Of a stretch of DNA of 64,000 nt, positions 12,660 through 24,931 are shown piece after piece. Numbering within the stretch: the stretch's first letter is position 1; each line of letters opens with the position of its first letter. The stretch comes from Symbiodinium natans (lineage: Eukaryota > Sar > Dinophyceae > Suessiales > Symbiodiniaceae). Both the position numbers and the translations under genes were made by a program. Below the pieces are notes generated by a model. That model searched no databases and was not told the origin of the DNA. It saw only the letters and a program-made list of their open reading frames with translations. The stretch is taken from assembly GCA_905221605.1 (NCBI GenBank), contig CAJNDS010002298.1, positions 243,085 to 307,084 on the forward strand, in the 5' to 3' direction.

Positions 12660-13240
12660 TTATCCCCACCTAGCTTGCTGGGATGACAAGTGAGGGTTAT
12701 GAGGGTTAATGCCCTGTGAAACATGCAAGCATGGATATGACCTGTGTGGTGTGCTCCATTCGGATCTCCTGCAACTCGACTCCGCAGAGAACACTGTCGT
12801 CTGCATCAACCTGGTGATCGAACTCAGGGTTTGCTTCACGGGGTTGGAGATCTCTCGAAATCTTGCCACTTCCATCGCCCTGCTACTCAGCTCTTTCAAC
12901 TCTACAACCGGCTGACATCGGCACCTTGTCCTGCAAGCGACAGAAGTTCCCCCGGCCTCAGAAGCCGCCCCGAAGTCTCAGTCACATGCAAAAACGTTGA
13001 AGCGGCCGCACCGTAAGGCTCTCTGTCAGCATAGTGGTGGTCCCAGTTCCTCACCTCAGGGGAAGCCAAGCGCTTCAACGCTTCGCCCCAAACGCAAAGG
13101 GTTGAGGATGGTTGACGACCATTGGGAACTCTGCTCCTGAACCCTGTCCAGGAGATTCGAGCGCTGTGTCCAAGAACCTTCGCACAGTGGACCTTCAGGG
13201 TCTTCTGGTGCCCCTTGGGCTCCCGCTGCATCGCCAACGA
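12660..13240 (-). CDS. probable exons of an unknown minus-strand gene
   Basis: Two minus-strand frames look coding. One (about 12760-12905) reads VELKELSSRAMEVARFREI and continues as a helical segment rich in Ser, Glu and Arg. The other (about 12905-13140) includes SPEVRNWDHHYADREPYG and a C-terminal stop. Their order would put the second frame upstream in the gene. No family was recognised, and the splice sites joining them are not resolved. Confidence 0.3.
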
Positions 13241-13690
13241 AGGCCTTGCACTTCACATACATTCCTGCTCAGCAAACATTGTGGATAGCAGACATCCTGC
13301 CAACAGGTTTCCAAGACCACCAAAACCGAGCCTGCGTGGTGTGAGCAAGTTCAACAAGCACGTGCAACTTGAACTGCGGGCTCATGATATTCCAAAACCC
13401 CCAGCTATCAGACGCTTTCGAGACGGAGCCCTGTCGAAGCTGCATGCCTTCCGCTGAAACAGAGGTCGAACCGTAGGGGCGTACGGCCTTCTCTGGCACT
13501 TTGGGCACATTTTATCACCGAGTCCTTTTGGGCAAAGGAGGAAGAAGCCGCAGGTCTCCTGAGCAGCAGCGAGGCGCCACGCGAGAGAAGAGAGTCGCTC
13601 TCTTTCGCTCCCCGTCCTCGCCCTTGGCTCGATAGCCCAGAGGATACAAGTGCAACCTCAGGCTCTTTTAAGAGCTCAGCTATTTCAGCT

Positions 13691-13772
13691 CAAGATGCAG
13701 AGAGCTGGTTTCAGATCCAGCTATTTCAAGCTCTTTCAAGATGCAGAGAGCTGGTTTCAGATCCAGCTATTT
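13691..13772. repeat. 46-bp tandem duplication
   Basis: The segment CAAGATGCAGAGAGCTGG and the following bases occur at 13691-13726 and again, identical over 36 bp, at 13737-13772. Surrounding sequence is a looser mosaic of AGCTATTTCAAG motifs. No gene was seen between about 13300 and 14220. Confidence 0.85.
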
Positions 13773-14222
13773 AAGCTATTTCAAGAACTCCAGCAGCTCA
13801 GGGAACAGTGAGCATGCTGCTGTTTTGAGGCTAGTGCAGCATGCAAGCTCACGGGCGTGAACGCTTTAAGTTAAAAATCTTTAACCATTAAGCCTCCGGA
13901 TCTTGCATGGGTGTGCTACGGGCTGCTGACTGAGTCTGCAGGGACTTCCCCTTCGTCACACATTCATGAGGGCAACAACGTTCATAGCGGATGCCATCTA
14001 CAGCATGGCAACTATGGGAAACTATGAGAAACTATGTCATGTAGGCCCACATCGAACCTGATCGAAGCTCCACTTCCATCCACCTTTTCTTGGCTCCAGG
14101 CTGCAGCCCTTCGAACCCCCCTGCTGCGAAGGGCGGGGACACGATGGGCTCCCACGCCTGGAGCAGGCTTTCAGAACTTAGAAGCAATTTAGGGGACCGA
14201 GTTTAAGTAAAAGGGTGTTATC

Positions 14223-14688
14223 TTATTGGGGGGAAGTTTTGGGATGGAGATCTCGGAGCTTAAGGGGGGCTTTTGCCAGTTGAGAGGGTTTGGCCCTGTT
14301 TCTGGAGGATGAGAGTCTCTCGAGTATGATCCAGCAAGCCTCCTCCGCACCAAGCTCATTTGCCGCAGCTCGCCTAAGCAACTGCGCATGTTGTTAACAT
14401 CAAAGATGCACACTGCAGACATGTCCTTGCGCAGCCACATTGGGCACCATGCGCAGCAGCAACTCGCTCGGAGATGCGAGCAACACGCCATTCGATTCGC
14501 TTGACCTCTGGTTTCTGAGTCTCTTCTGCTCTCTTCTGGTCTCTTTTCTTGTTGAAAGTACTTGGTGTCCGGGCCATTAGTGAGCGAACTGCTGTGGCCT
14601 CTCGCGCTGCGGCCTCCCGCACGTGGTGGGAAGTTGATTCAGAAAGGGTAGGCTCGTGGGTCTTAGGTCTCAGGTGGCTTCTCTGCAT
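14223..14688 (-). CDS. probable two-exon gene fragment, unknown basic/helical protein
   Basis: The upstream frame (about 14440-14688) is charged and helical, with KKRDQKRAEETQKPEVKR and a run of Arg, Glu and Ala. A second frame, from an acceptor at 14382 (ATGCGCAG|TTG) down to a stop at 14223, reads AAANELGAEEACWIILERL. Composition strongly suggests coding sequence. No domain was recognised; the donor linking the two exons was not determined. Confidence 0.4.
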
Positions 14689-15839
14689 AGTGCCTGTGCT
14701 GCATCTGCAAATTTCACGGATGCAGACAAGCAGGGTGGGTAGTTGACCTGGCCGACGTTACACAGCATGAAAATCCGTGAAAGGTATCTGCAGAGCTGTA
14801 AGTGTCATCTGCGCCCGCATTCGTTTTGTCGGTGAATAAGCATGAAGGCGGCGCCTTCATCAGCGGCGCAGTTATGTCCAGAATCTCAAGCCGCACCTGA
14901 GCATGGCTCCCCCTTGGCAGATTAGGACTGATGCCCCAAGGTACAGTGCCCACATTCCCAAGAAACAGGGGCCGGTGCATTCATCGTCTTGTCGATGCTG
15001 TCCAGGACCTGACTGAAGCTTTGGCCAGGTCATCAAGAGGATCGTCGAATCCAGGATCCCTGCCGCCAGCCGCTGCGATCCCCACTCTGGGGCTTCGTCG
15101 AACTCTGCAGCAAAAGACCTAAGCTCCCGAGCCAGCGTCGTGTACACCGGCTGGTTTTGGAAGGCTCATGAATGGACAGCGCGAAGAGGACCCTGCAAGT
15201 TGAACCTTAATCGTTTCAGCTGTTCAAACTAGGCATGCTCGAACTCGTGACCTAAGTTCGCATACTGTCCCGGCTCCTTCTTTATCTGCCAAACAGAATC
15301 AGGAACTAACAGTTGTGAAGGCAACACAAGAGCACCGCTCCCAAACTAACTGAAGAGGATAGGTCAGCCTAAGTTAGATATCTGGCTGTCTCGGGTCCAT
15401 AGCATACTCTTGGCGCCAAGGTGTAGACGAAAGGACACCTGTCCACTGCAGCATCTTGCTGAGGGTGCTGGTTAGTTGTTGGGTCTCCTCCGCACACTTG
15501 AACCTCATGAACCTCAAGCTTGCAGAGCAAACTGCTGTAGCTGAGCCGTATTTCCGGAAATATCTGGAAATTACTCCTATTGTTTCCCAAGGAAAAGAAG
15601 GCACGAAACATGCCATTCTCGGAATCCCTTCCCGCCCGGCCTGGCCCCTTGGAGCTTGAAGGAAGACTCCAGCCGACCAGCGACTCTCGCGTGCCTGCAG
15701 TGTGCTGGAGGTTTATCTGCCTGCTTTCTGTGCTTCGGGCTGCTCCGGGGCTGAGCTTCATCTCCTGAAGCACTTCTTTATGAAAGCTGCATGAGATATG
15801 CAGATGGAAAGAAAACACGTAAATGAACATGTAGTGTAC

Positions 15840-16650
15840 CTGCAATGCAATGTACATGTACATGTACATGTCATGCGAATGTCATGCACCTGCAATGTAA
15901 CAGTAGTGCAAATGTATAATGTGAATGTACTGCGAAGGTAACTGTGGATGTAATGTACATGTGATGTGAATCTAATGTACATGTAATGTCAATGTAATGC
16001 AAAAGTACTGTAAATGTAAGGTACATAAACGGTAAATGTACTGGACTGTAAATGTCGTGTGAATGCCGTGTGTACATGCCATGTAAATCAATGTAAATGC
16101 CATGCCCACGCCAACGCCATGTAAATGCCATGCACGTAATCATGTGATGTACATGTAATGTAAACGTACCGTGAACGTAATGTAAACGAAATGCAAATGT
16201 AATGTAAGCGTAATATAAACGTAATGTAAACGTAATGCAAACGTAATGTAAAAGCCTAATGTATATGGAATGTGAATGTAACATAAATGTATTGTAAATG
16301 TAACGTAAATGTAACGTAAATGTAATGTAAATGTAATGTAAATGTAATGTAACTGCAATGTAAATGCAATGTAAATGTAATGCAAATGTAAAGTAAATGC
16401 AATGTAAATGCAATGTACATGCAATGTAAATGCAATGTAAATGCAATGTAAATGCAATGTAAATGCAATGTAAATGCAATGTAAATGACAATGTAAATGC
16501 AATGTAAATGCAATGTGACTGTCATGCAGGTGTAATGAAAAGGTAACTTACATGTAATGTTTGTGTAACGTAAGTGTCTGTACATGCAGTGTAAATGTAC
16601 ATGTAAACGTTCATGTAATGTACATGTACTGCAAGCGTCATGTAGAAGTA
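15840..16650. repeat. 11-bp satellite, consensus AATGTAAATGC
   Basis: About 800 bp of tandem 11-bp units. The core (16320-16515) is nearly perfect; both flanks are increasingly diverged, with variants such as ATGTAAACGTA. Because 11 is not a multiple of 3, every frame of a strand reads the same 11-residue cycle. This produces long Leu/His/Ile/Tyr-rich open frames on the minus strand that I regard as artefacts. Confidence 0.9.
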
Positions 16651-17000
16651 ATAAATATGTAAATATGTGAACATATGATATGCGTAAAACATGAAGGTAA
16701 TGTAAAGGAGATGTCTAGATACTACACATGCAATGCCAACTCGCCGAGTGGTATGCAAGGAAGCAAGCGTACTTTCCTTCCGCAGCGAAGCAGATCTCGC
16801 GGCATTGATCTTCCAAGAGGCCATGCGACTTGAACCCTCACTATCGCCGTGAGATGTCGTGACGCTCTCGACCTCCATTTGTGTGGGACCAGGTTTCAGT
16901 CCAATCAGGCCAACAATAACAAGCCATGCTTCCAAAACTCTTGCTTACTGTCATGTGCTGAAACTTGTCTCAAATTTGGCAGATCGAGGCCGGTAAACAG

Positions 17001-19558
17001 CTAGCACTGATCCCCGTCCCAAAGTGCCTCGAGATTGAGCTTCCGTAGAGCAGCTTCCAAATCTGGCGGAAGGTCCTCGAATAGTCACCAAGAGCAAAGG
17101 CAGCGGCTACGGTATCGATGATTGTTGAAAACAAGCTTCAGCCAATTCAAAGATAACCACAAATCTACAGCCTGGGTGCTACGCTGAACGCCTCCGAACG
17201 AACAATCCCTAGCAGTACCAACCTGACTTCAAGTGTTTATCTCAGCGGACGTACCGGCTGCGGTCCTCAAATGCTTCCAATTCCTGGCCAGAAACGTGAA
17301 AGACCAGCTTGTGCCGGTGCAAGAAGTTTCGAGGACACCTGACAGAACCAAGCCCAGTCAGTTTTGCTGCGTGGCGCACTATACTGTACGACTTTACACC
17401 TCTTTCTCACCAAGCCACCAGGCCAAGTCCTCTGCGTAGGTGCTCGTGGACGAGTACTTCCCATCAGTCAAGGTCGGGTGCCCAATGTAGCAAGTGTGAA
17501 CCCGAATTTGGTGTCGGCGTCCAGTCATGATCTGAACGTGAACCAGGGTAAAGGCTCTGTGGCCGTGAAATGCTTGGGCTAGTGATCGAACGCTCGTCCG
17601 GGAAGGTCGTCCGGCGTCTTGTACCAAGCTCGCTCTGTTTGAGTCTGGGCCAAACGACAGCCAGTTGATGGGAGACCTAATCCCGGACCTCGAGGGGTTC
17701 AGCAGCCCGTGGCATAGAATTATGTAGCCCCGCATCAGCAGCCCCGTGGCCAGCTGAAACTTGAGATCGAAGAAGGTTTCGAAGGAAGTCGACACTAGGA
17801 TCAAGCCTGAGCTTGGAACATCCAAGCGATGCAAGAACCCGCGCTGGTGACTTGTCTGTTGAAGGATTGGGCACTGACGGTATGGTTTCATGGCCCGCAC
17901 AAAGTTGGAGAGCAACCCGCGATCGTCAAAGAACTGCTCGGCCTCGTACATGGCATCTCGTTCATCCACTTGCCAATGGGGCGGCTTTCGCACCAACAAG
18001 GCGCCTCGCAGCTCCTGTGCCCAGGGCTCACAGGGCTCGGGATGCGAATCTCGCGCACCTCCCTCCAGTTCCTCATCCTTGTCCTGCTTCTCTTTCGGTA
18101 GTGGCAGCGCTGGAGTGCGTTCAGCCCCATCGAGCCGGGCACCCTGCCTCACGAGTGCTGAGCGTACGGTCTGTGCGGCATTGGGCAAGAGCTGTCCGGC
18201 AAAATGAGCAGCGTACAGGATGGCAAATGCGGCCGTAAAAAACTCTGTCCATGATGCCTGGGACATGGATTGGGATGGTAATCGAAGTGAGCGGCAGGCC
18301 AACTCATTTTGAAGTTGACCCAGCGTGCCAGCTGTGTCCGTGTTTGACAATGCCCATGCCAGATTGGCCATACTGCGAATGCTGAGACGTTTTGCCCCAT
18401 TGGCATTGGCCCCTCCTTCCATCTGACGGAAGGCGGCCTTGCTCAGCTGTTGTGTCAGCGAATCCGAGTCGGACAAACCGCCGAGGCGGCCCAGAGACCA
18501 CAACACGGCCGAGAGCTCCTGAAGCTCGAAATCATCAGCGCGCACTGCGGCTGCCACTCGCCGAGCGGGCTTGGCCAGCCCCGAGGATCCGGCTCCCAAT
18601 CGCGAGAGCTTCGCAAGGCGCCAGACGACCTGCGAGGCCTCTGCTGGAGTCACACGCAGATCATCCCATTCCAACCTACCCTCCCGGCTACAGATCCGGT
18701 ACACCAGCGCGCCAACCTTGGTGGGACTCTGCTTCTGCAGCAGCAACTCCAAAGCTAGCTGCCAACGGCCAGCTTTCTCACATGCATTCGATACACAGTT
18801 GAAGGTGATTTCATCGCAAGGCAGACCTGTCTCGCTCATCACAGCTAGAAGGGCAAGGGCTACCTCCCATTCACCAGGTTTCGCGCATGCACTGATTGCA
18901 GCATTGTAAGAGATTGTGCTTGGATTCACGGCCTCAGCTGACATATTCGCCAGTAGCTGAAGTGCGTGTTCCCACTGGCCAGCCTTTTCAGCTGCGCTGA
19001 TAGCTGCGTTGAAGGATATCTCGTCAGGGATCTGAGCTAGGATTCTCATGGTGACAAGGATGGCAGATGCTTGTTGCCATTCTTTCGCCGCTTCACATGC
19101 ACTGATCGCCGAGTTGTAGCTGGCCTTAGTGTGCGTTTTCTGTGTAGTTCTTCCTAGCAGGAAGGTCTTGCATGTAGCTGGATTGGTCTGCCTTTCTCTA
19201 CAGGGATCCTGGCAATGTTGGGAGACACGCTCATCTCAGGCATGACCTTCAGCAAGTGCGCTGCAAGCCTCCACTCTCCAGCCTGGCACACGACCGGCCG
19301 ATACAGTGCTGACACGGCTAGGAGCCAACACCAAGCGCAAGGCCTTATCAGCAGCATGGATGACTTCATTGAAGGCTGTGACCTTTGGAACGAGCCTCAG
19401 TTGTGGACAACATGGGCAATCAACCATGGAGCTCTAGAAGCACAAAGCATTCCAGTAGTGCCGGGCAGCCTGGAGGACCCCATCTCTTGCAGCAGCAACC
19501 AGGCAACTTCCCAGGAGGCACTCGCCTTGCAGGCTGCGATGGCAGACGTATAGTCTGC
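17001..19558 (-). CDS. PPR-OPR-like-RluA pseudouridine synthase, C-terminal part
   Basis: Likely the C-terminal half of the same gene as 19752-22555. Exons: 19479-19558, about 19344-19427, 19214-19282, 17398-19124, 17251-17338 (low end uncertain) and 17001-17075 with stop. Pentatricopeptide repeats lead (VTAFNEVIHAADK joined to AGEWRLAAHLL, then ASYNSAISACE). Next comes a region of OPR/FASTK-like helical repeats (ELSAVLWSLGRLG, SMANLAWALSNTD). Then an RluA-type pseudouridine synthase domain: LHRLDVPSSGLIL contains the expected catalytic Asp, and GRRHQIRVHTCYIGHP is the second signature. The short exons supply CPRNFLHRHKLVF and DLPPDLEAALRKLNLEALW. Three PPR introns are 61-89 bp; two begin with GC. 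PPR and OPR repeats bind organellar RNA and RluA isomerises uridine, so guided pseudouridylation in plastid or mitochondrion is my inference. The junction between the first two listed exons is unresolved. Confidence 0.8.
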
Positions 19559-19751
19559 CTTGGCTCAGAGTGCTGCATGCTCTCAAAGCTCACAGAAGCG
19601 CAAACGCTCGGGCCGCTAGGGGTCATCTTGAGTCTGCAGTGTGCCCGTGTACTTCGGCGGTGCTGGTACACATATAACTTACCTATAACTTACCAACATT
19701 TACAAGTAGCGCTCAAGGAAGCTGTGCAAACAGGATCTCACACACAAAGAC

Positions 19752-22555
19752 CCTGAGAAGCATCTGACCCATCCTGGCTACCACCTGCGGGCGCAGCGTA
19801 TTCGCCTCAATGCGGCGCAGCCATGCCAGCGCTGCTTGCCAGTGACCCTTAGGAGCACCGATCACTTGGCTGGCCAGTCCATCCACTTCAATCGAGCTTT
19901 CCTGCTTCGAGCAGGCGGGGCTTCAAGCAGGGAAGGCCACCAGACTTGACCCAGAAATACCAGAACACACAACCATCTTAACATCTCCTGACATATCAGA
20001 ACAGTGCCAGGTCTCCTGCAACTGGTTGACAAGGTTCAAGGCTTCAGCCCACAGGTCGTCACGGCCAAGCACCTGGGGATCGCAACGCTTGCACACCATG
20101 TCTCACCTGGTCTCCACAGGCACATGTAGACACATGAACACACATGTACATACTTGAGGCAAGCTGCACACGTCGCGGCTTCGGCGAGGCCAGCGTCGAG
20201 CAGCTGTGCGCGAGATGCCTCGGAGATCATCTGCACTGCGAATTGCCATCCAGAGACAGGATCCTCGGCAAGTCTGCAGTGATGAGATACCATCTGTATC
20301 TCCCTTGATGCGTGCCCTTGCATAAACCATTCTACGCGAGACTGAACGACTGCGATCATCTGCCAGGTCGCAATGGACTCAACCGCGGCTTTGTAAGACC
20401 TTAATTGTTCAAACTGATTCTCGTGTCTATTCGGAAGCAAATGATGCCAATTGCAAGCAAGCGACGCTGCATCAGGATCTACTCTGATCTTCACCATCTG
20501 CCGTAGGATCTCAACTGCCGTCTGCCATTGCGCGTCTTTCTGCAAGGCAGCCAGCACGCTTGTGCATGTCAGCATGTTTGGTTGGCAGATGGCTCGCTGC
20601 ATCTCGTTGAAAAGAGCCAAGGCGTGCATCCAGCTGTGCCCCACACAGGCGTTGATTGCGGAGTTGTAGATGGCCGTATCTGGAATCAAAGAAAACATCG
20701 GCATGTCACGCAGCAGCTCAGACGCCAAGACAACTTGATTGCCCTTTCCGCACGAGTGTACAAGCATTGTATAGCAAAGAAGATCAGGCTGACTGCTGGC
20801 ATTCAGCATGCTGTGGAAGAGTTGGAAAGACTGGAGCCACTGACCTCGCGTAGAGCATGCTTTGATGGCCGCACTGGCAAATGCAATGTCGAACTCAGGC
20901 AAATCCTGTTGCTCGAAGATACATAGAGCAAGTGACCATTGGCCGCCATTGTCGCATGCCCCAATCAGGGTGGTCATGCTGATCTGATCCGATTCGATGA
21001 AACTTTCTGCCATGAGCTGGGACAGTCGCAAAGCGTCTCGCCATCGACCACTTGCGCGACAAACGCTCATAGCGGAGCTGACAGCAACAGTGCCAATCTG
21101 GAGCTCCGAGGACTGCATGGAAAAAAACAGGTCCAAGGCGAGCCGCCAGTTCGAAGTCTGCTCACATGAGCTCATAACACAGTTGTAAGAGATCTCGTCT
21201 GGAGTCAGCCGAAGCTCGGGCATTTTCTCCAGCAGACCCAAAGCTGGTACCCACTCGCCGGCTCGACGACATGCATTGAGAGCTGCATTGCAGCTAATTT
21301 GGTCCGGATGTGCACAGGCATCACTCGCATCAATCATGCTATTGAGCATCTGCAAAGCAATCTGCCAATTCCCATTTGCACCGCATGCACTGAGTGCGGA
21401 GTTGCAGCAGATGGTGTTCGGCCTCAACCTCAATGTCTGCTGCTGATTAAGCGCAAAATGGGCTATTCCGAAGCAGTTGGATTGTAGTTTCCGTTAATCT
21501 TCGCTCTCTTCGTGTTTTTAGATTTTGCTTTGCTTTGTGAGCAGCCTCGGACGACGAACAGCTTCTGAAACATGCCTTTTGTACAGCACTTTGGGGCCCA
21601 CCCGGACAGGGTACTCAAGTATATCTGACAGAAGATGACAGAAGCATATCCTAGCCAATGTGTCTAGGCACCGCGTGTCGCCCATCCACTGCAGAAGGTG
21701 CAGCGCAGCTTGCCACTGCTCACTTTTGGCACAAGCACTGATGGCGGTGCCAAAGCTAATCATGTCGAAGCTGGTTATCGAGACCTCTGATCCAGGCCCC
21801 GCCCTCGCAAATGACAGCAAACAACTACACCACACTTGGAACCTCCAAAAACCCAAAATGGCTCTCGTGTGAAAGGCTGTGTCGCCATACCACCCAGTAT
21901 GGCTACTGCCAGCTGCCAGCGTCGCCCCTTTGAGCAGGCGTTTAAGAGCTTGTTGCGGGTCACCATTTCTGGCTGGAGGTCAGAGTCACACATCTGCAGC
22001 AGCCTCAATCAAACCGATGCTAGCAGCAAGCATGCGAACCCATATACAGTCAAATACACCCCAAACTAGTCCTGGGCATTTCTTGCCCCGCTGTTAGTTG
22101 CAACAAGGACATGCTCGACTCCTTTCAAATAGATAAGCCTGCTCAATCGCTTACTTGCACAGCCGACTATACCAAGGCACAAGCTCATCGCCAGCTGCCA
22201 ATCTCCCCTTGTGCTGCATGCAGAAATTACGCTGCCATAGTGCAGTGCGTTGATCTGAGTCCTCCGGCAAGCACAAATGCCAACCCCGACTCGTGCGCAC
22301 TGTGTCTCGACCACATGCGCTTCGACAAGCCCAGATGCTTTTGGCTCCTGCCGTTTTGCAGACTTCGCAGCAGAGTCGCAGCTGTGTGTGGCCCCTTGGT
22401 GTGGGCCAGAATCCGCAAAGCTGTCGCAGTGTGCTGCGGGTCTTGCAACCACTGCGCCAGGTCCACCAACTCCGGGGAGTCCTCAGATGTCTTTGGAATA
22501 ACCATGACACCAGAGATCTCCACAAACCTGCACCAGCTAAGGCACCAGAGCATCA
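19752..22555 (-). CDS. pentatricopeptide repeat protein, N-terminal part of the PPR-RluA gene
   Basis: Degenerate 35-residue PPR motifs run through exons about 22173-22555, 21891-22003, 21682-21784, 20154-21428, 19983-20072 and 19752-19901. The largest (425 codons, phase 0 at both ends) holds about ten repeats such as NTICCNSALSACGANGNW, DQISCNAALNACRRAGEW and DEISYNCVMSSCEQTSNW. Smaller exons add FDMISFGTAISACAKSEQW and KGHWQAALAWLRRIEANTL. The family binds single-stranded organellar RNA, two repeat residues contacting each base. The most upstream candidate Met is near 22556. Between about 22260 and 22310 the frame must change, either by a tiny intron, a sequencing error or a real frameshift. 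Downstream exons continue the repeats into the RluA part, with no stop or intergenic signal between, so I treat both entries as one gene; two adjacent genes remain possible. Confidence 0.75.
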
Positions 22556-22556
22556 T

Positions 22557-24931
22557 TGGAGTTAGCCCAAGACTGCAGCAATTGAATTTGATGACTGGGA
22601 ACCTGCTGCAAAACTGCAGCTGCTTGCCGTGTCTTTGCGCGATATGAAAACAAATGAGACAGCATCAGCAGATGTCAGCAGCTTCTGAACTATTAATCCG
22701 CCGAGGCCTCGGGCCGTAGGTGTCTGGGTAGCACAAAGCAGGCACCCCACCTCTGCCATGGGGCCGACCTCCTTTTTTCTCTGGGCCCCCACCCCACCTG
22801 CCCCCAGCCCCCTGGTTTGGGTTGCCTTGAGGCGGGTCGCGCAGCGTTAAAATTACACCTTTTGATACAGTTGAAATTGACAGCGTTGACCATTATTGAT
22901 ACAGTATTGCACCACTTTGCACCACTTTGACACGTTTTCTCTGTACTTCTCTCCTGCCTCGGTCCGGAGCTGAGGCGGCACATTGCGCATGCTCTTTTGC
23001 AAAGCTGCCCCCCGCAAATTCTTTGAGAGCCATTTTTTGAGCCCCGAGAAAGCTTGCAGAGAAGAATCACATGTTGAGTTACACATACCCCCATCAGGTC
23101 CGTGTGGAGCATGGAGCAAGTGTGCCAGCACATGCAGTGGAACAATGCACATCTGTTCTCATAGCAGCTAGCGGCCACATGCCTGAAGACGGAGGTGAAG
23201 CTGAAGGCGTTGCAGCCCAGCTGCTGAGAAGCTCGGACTGGCGAGAGGCACAGCTGTAGAAGTCCAAACAAGGACTGGGTGCACCCAAGCTTGGACCAAA
23301 TTGGACCCTTCCCTGCCTGGCAATATCCAGCTTGCCATCTTTCTGCAGCTTCGCAGCATCAACCTGCAGGATTCGATGTCGGGCCCCCTCATGCCACGAG
23401 TACAGTACCATACAGTACGCTCTTGTGGCCCTCCACCTTTTTAGGGCTCTCTCCCTTACCCTGAAGGCCCTAGACCCTACACCAGCGTCACCGCCTCGGC
23501 CTGCCAGTTCACAACCCGAGCCCAACTGCACGTGGCAAAGGCCAGCCTACAGCGCAGCAGCGCAGCACATGCAGCCGGAACGTGCAAACGCAAGGCACGG
23601 ACTGATGGAGGAATGGCGACATGATCCGGAATGCTTTCCACAGAAGTCACGGTTCGGGCCCTGGCTCCTCTTTGCATTCGGAGCCGAATTTCTGCAGCTC
23701 TCTGACGGATTGCTGGTGACGCTCCTGATGAGCCACATGGACATGGCTGGGAGTCAAGTGAAAGTTGCAGTCTTGTTGCTCTCCCCCTCCTCCAACCTAT
23801 GCTCCAAGGCTGACAGCTGCTCCTTTCACAACTGCACATCTGCGAGATGCTCTATGATGCGATCCCCTCTCCCTCTTGCGCCAGTGTACCACCGAAACGT
23901 ACCGAAACTGACACGTCAGCAAGAGCCTGAACGGCCTGCTCGCCGCTCCTGGGCATGAATTGTTGTCGAGGACCAATGCACATCATGCACTTGGAGCTCA
24001 TTCGGTCATCGGCCACAGTACAACGAGATACAGCGAGCATATCTGACGAGGCCTGCTGCCAGACAGCAGAGCCTCGACGGCTTCAACTCCTTGGCACTGT
24101 GCACCAATGCGCCCCAACTCACACACAAGCAGTGCACGTCGTGCACGTCGGTGTGTTTCCAGGTCCGACAACACGAGGCCGGTCGAGATCAGCCAAGGCG
24201 GCCCGGCTCGTCGTCAGCCGCTCCTCCAACTTCGCCTCTTGTCCCTGCACCATGTGGGCGTTGGTTTAGGTTCCTTCACCGTATCAGGCCTCTTATGCAT
24301 CTCCATGTTGAGCTGTATCTTCTTTGCTCAGATGTCAAGTTCAAGAATCTCTGAGCTGCAAAATTGCTTTGTATGAGTGGTAAGGGCGAGGATCTTAAGA
24401 GAACACCTGCTGAAAGGAATAGGTCCTGCCCCCTCCCCCCCTCCAGCGCAAAACATGCGCGAAACTGCAGCGAACGGACCTATGACGATTCAGGGCTTGC
24501 AAACGGGCAAACTTGCGGTACATGCCTGTCGTGAGTTCCTGGCACCCCGAAACAGCAAACTGACATGTACAAACCAGGACTGGCCCTGGGAGATGCCAGG
24601 GCTGAGCTCAGTGTGAAGTGAGTTCGACCAGTCGGGGCATCATGTGGGCAGTATTTGGGCAATTTGGGCTCTCTCGCTGCCACTTTCGGAAGAGCACAAG
24701 AACTTCTGCGTCACCCCGTCCTGACCTGACGCAGGCTTTCCACAAGGGAAATCTCCCAAACCGATGCGAGAAACCAAACGCTTAAAAAACCAGCTGGCTG
24801 AAAAGCGAGCGTGATATCAGAAAGAATTGGAAGCACCTTCGTCGACCCAAGCTGCACCACCGAAGCCTCTCAGCAACACGGCGCTCCAAAGTAGAAGCTC
24901 CCATGCGCGCTCTCGCCGCTCGGGGACTCGC
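22557..24931. other. stretch with weak minus-strand frames only
   Basis: Contains minus-strand frames of moderate quality, for example about 23270-23440 (ILQVDAAKLQKDGKLDIARQ), but no domain and no exon chain. The 5' region of the PPR gene should lie just above 22556. DinoSL-type spliced-leader remnants, tRNAs and promoters were looked for and not seen. Confidence 0.4.

Noticed and set aside
15758-16585. Three minus-strand frames rich in Leu, His, Ile and Tyr
   Set aside because: They are the 11-residue cycle of the 11-bp satellite and have no independent coding signal.
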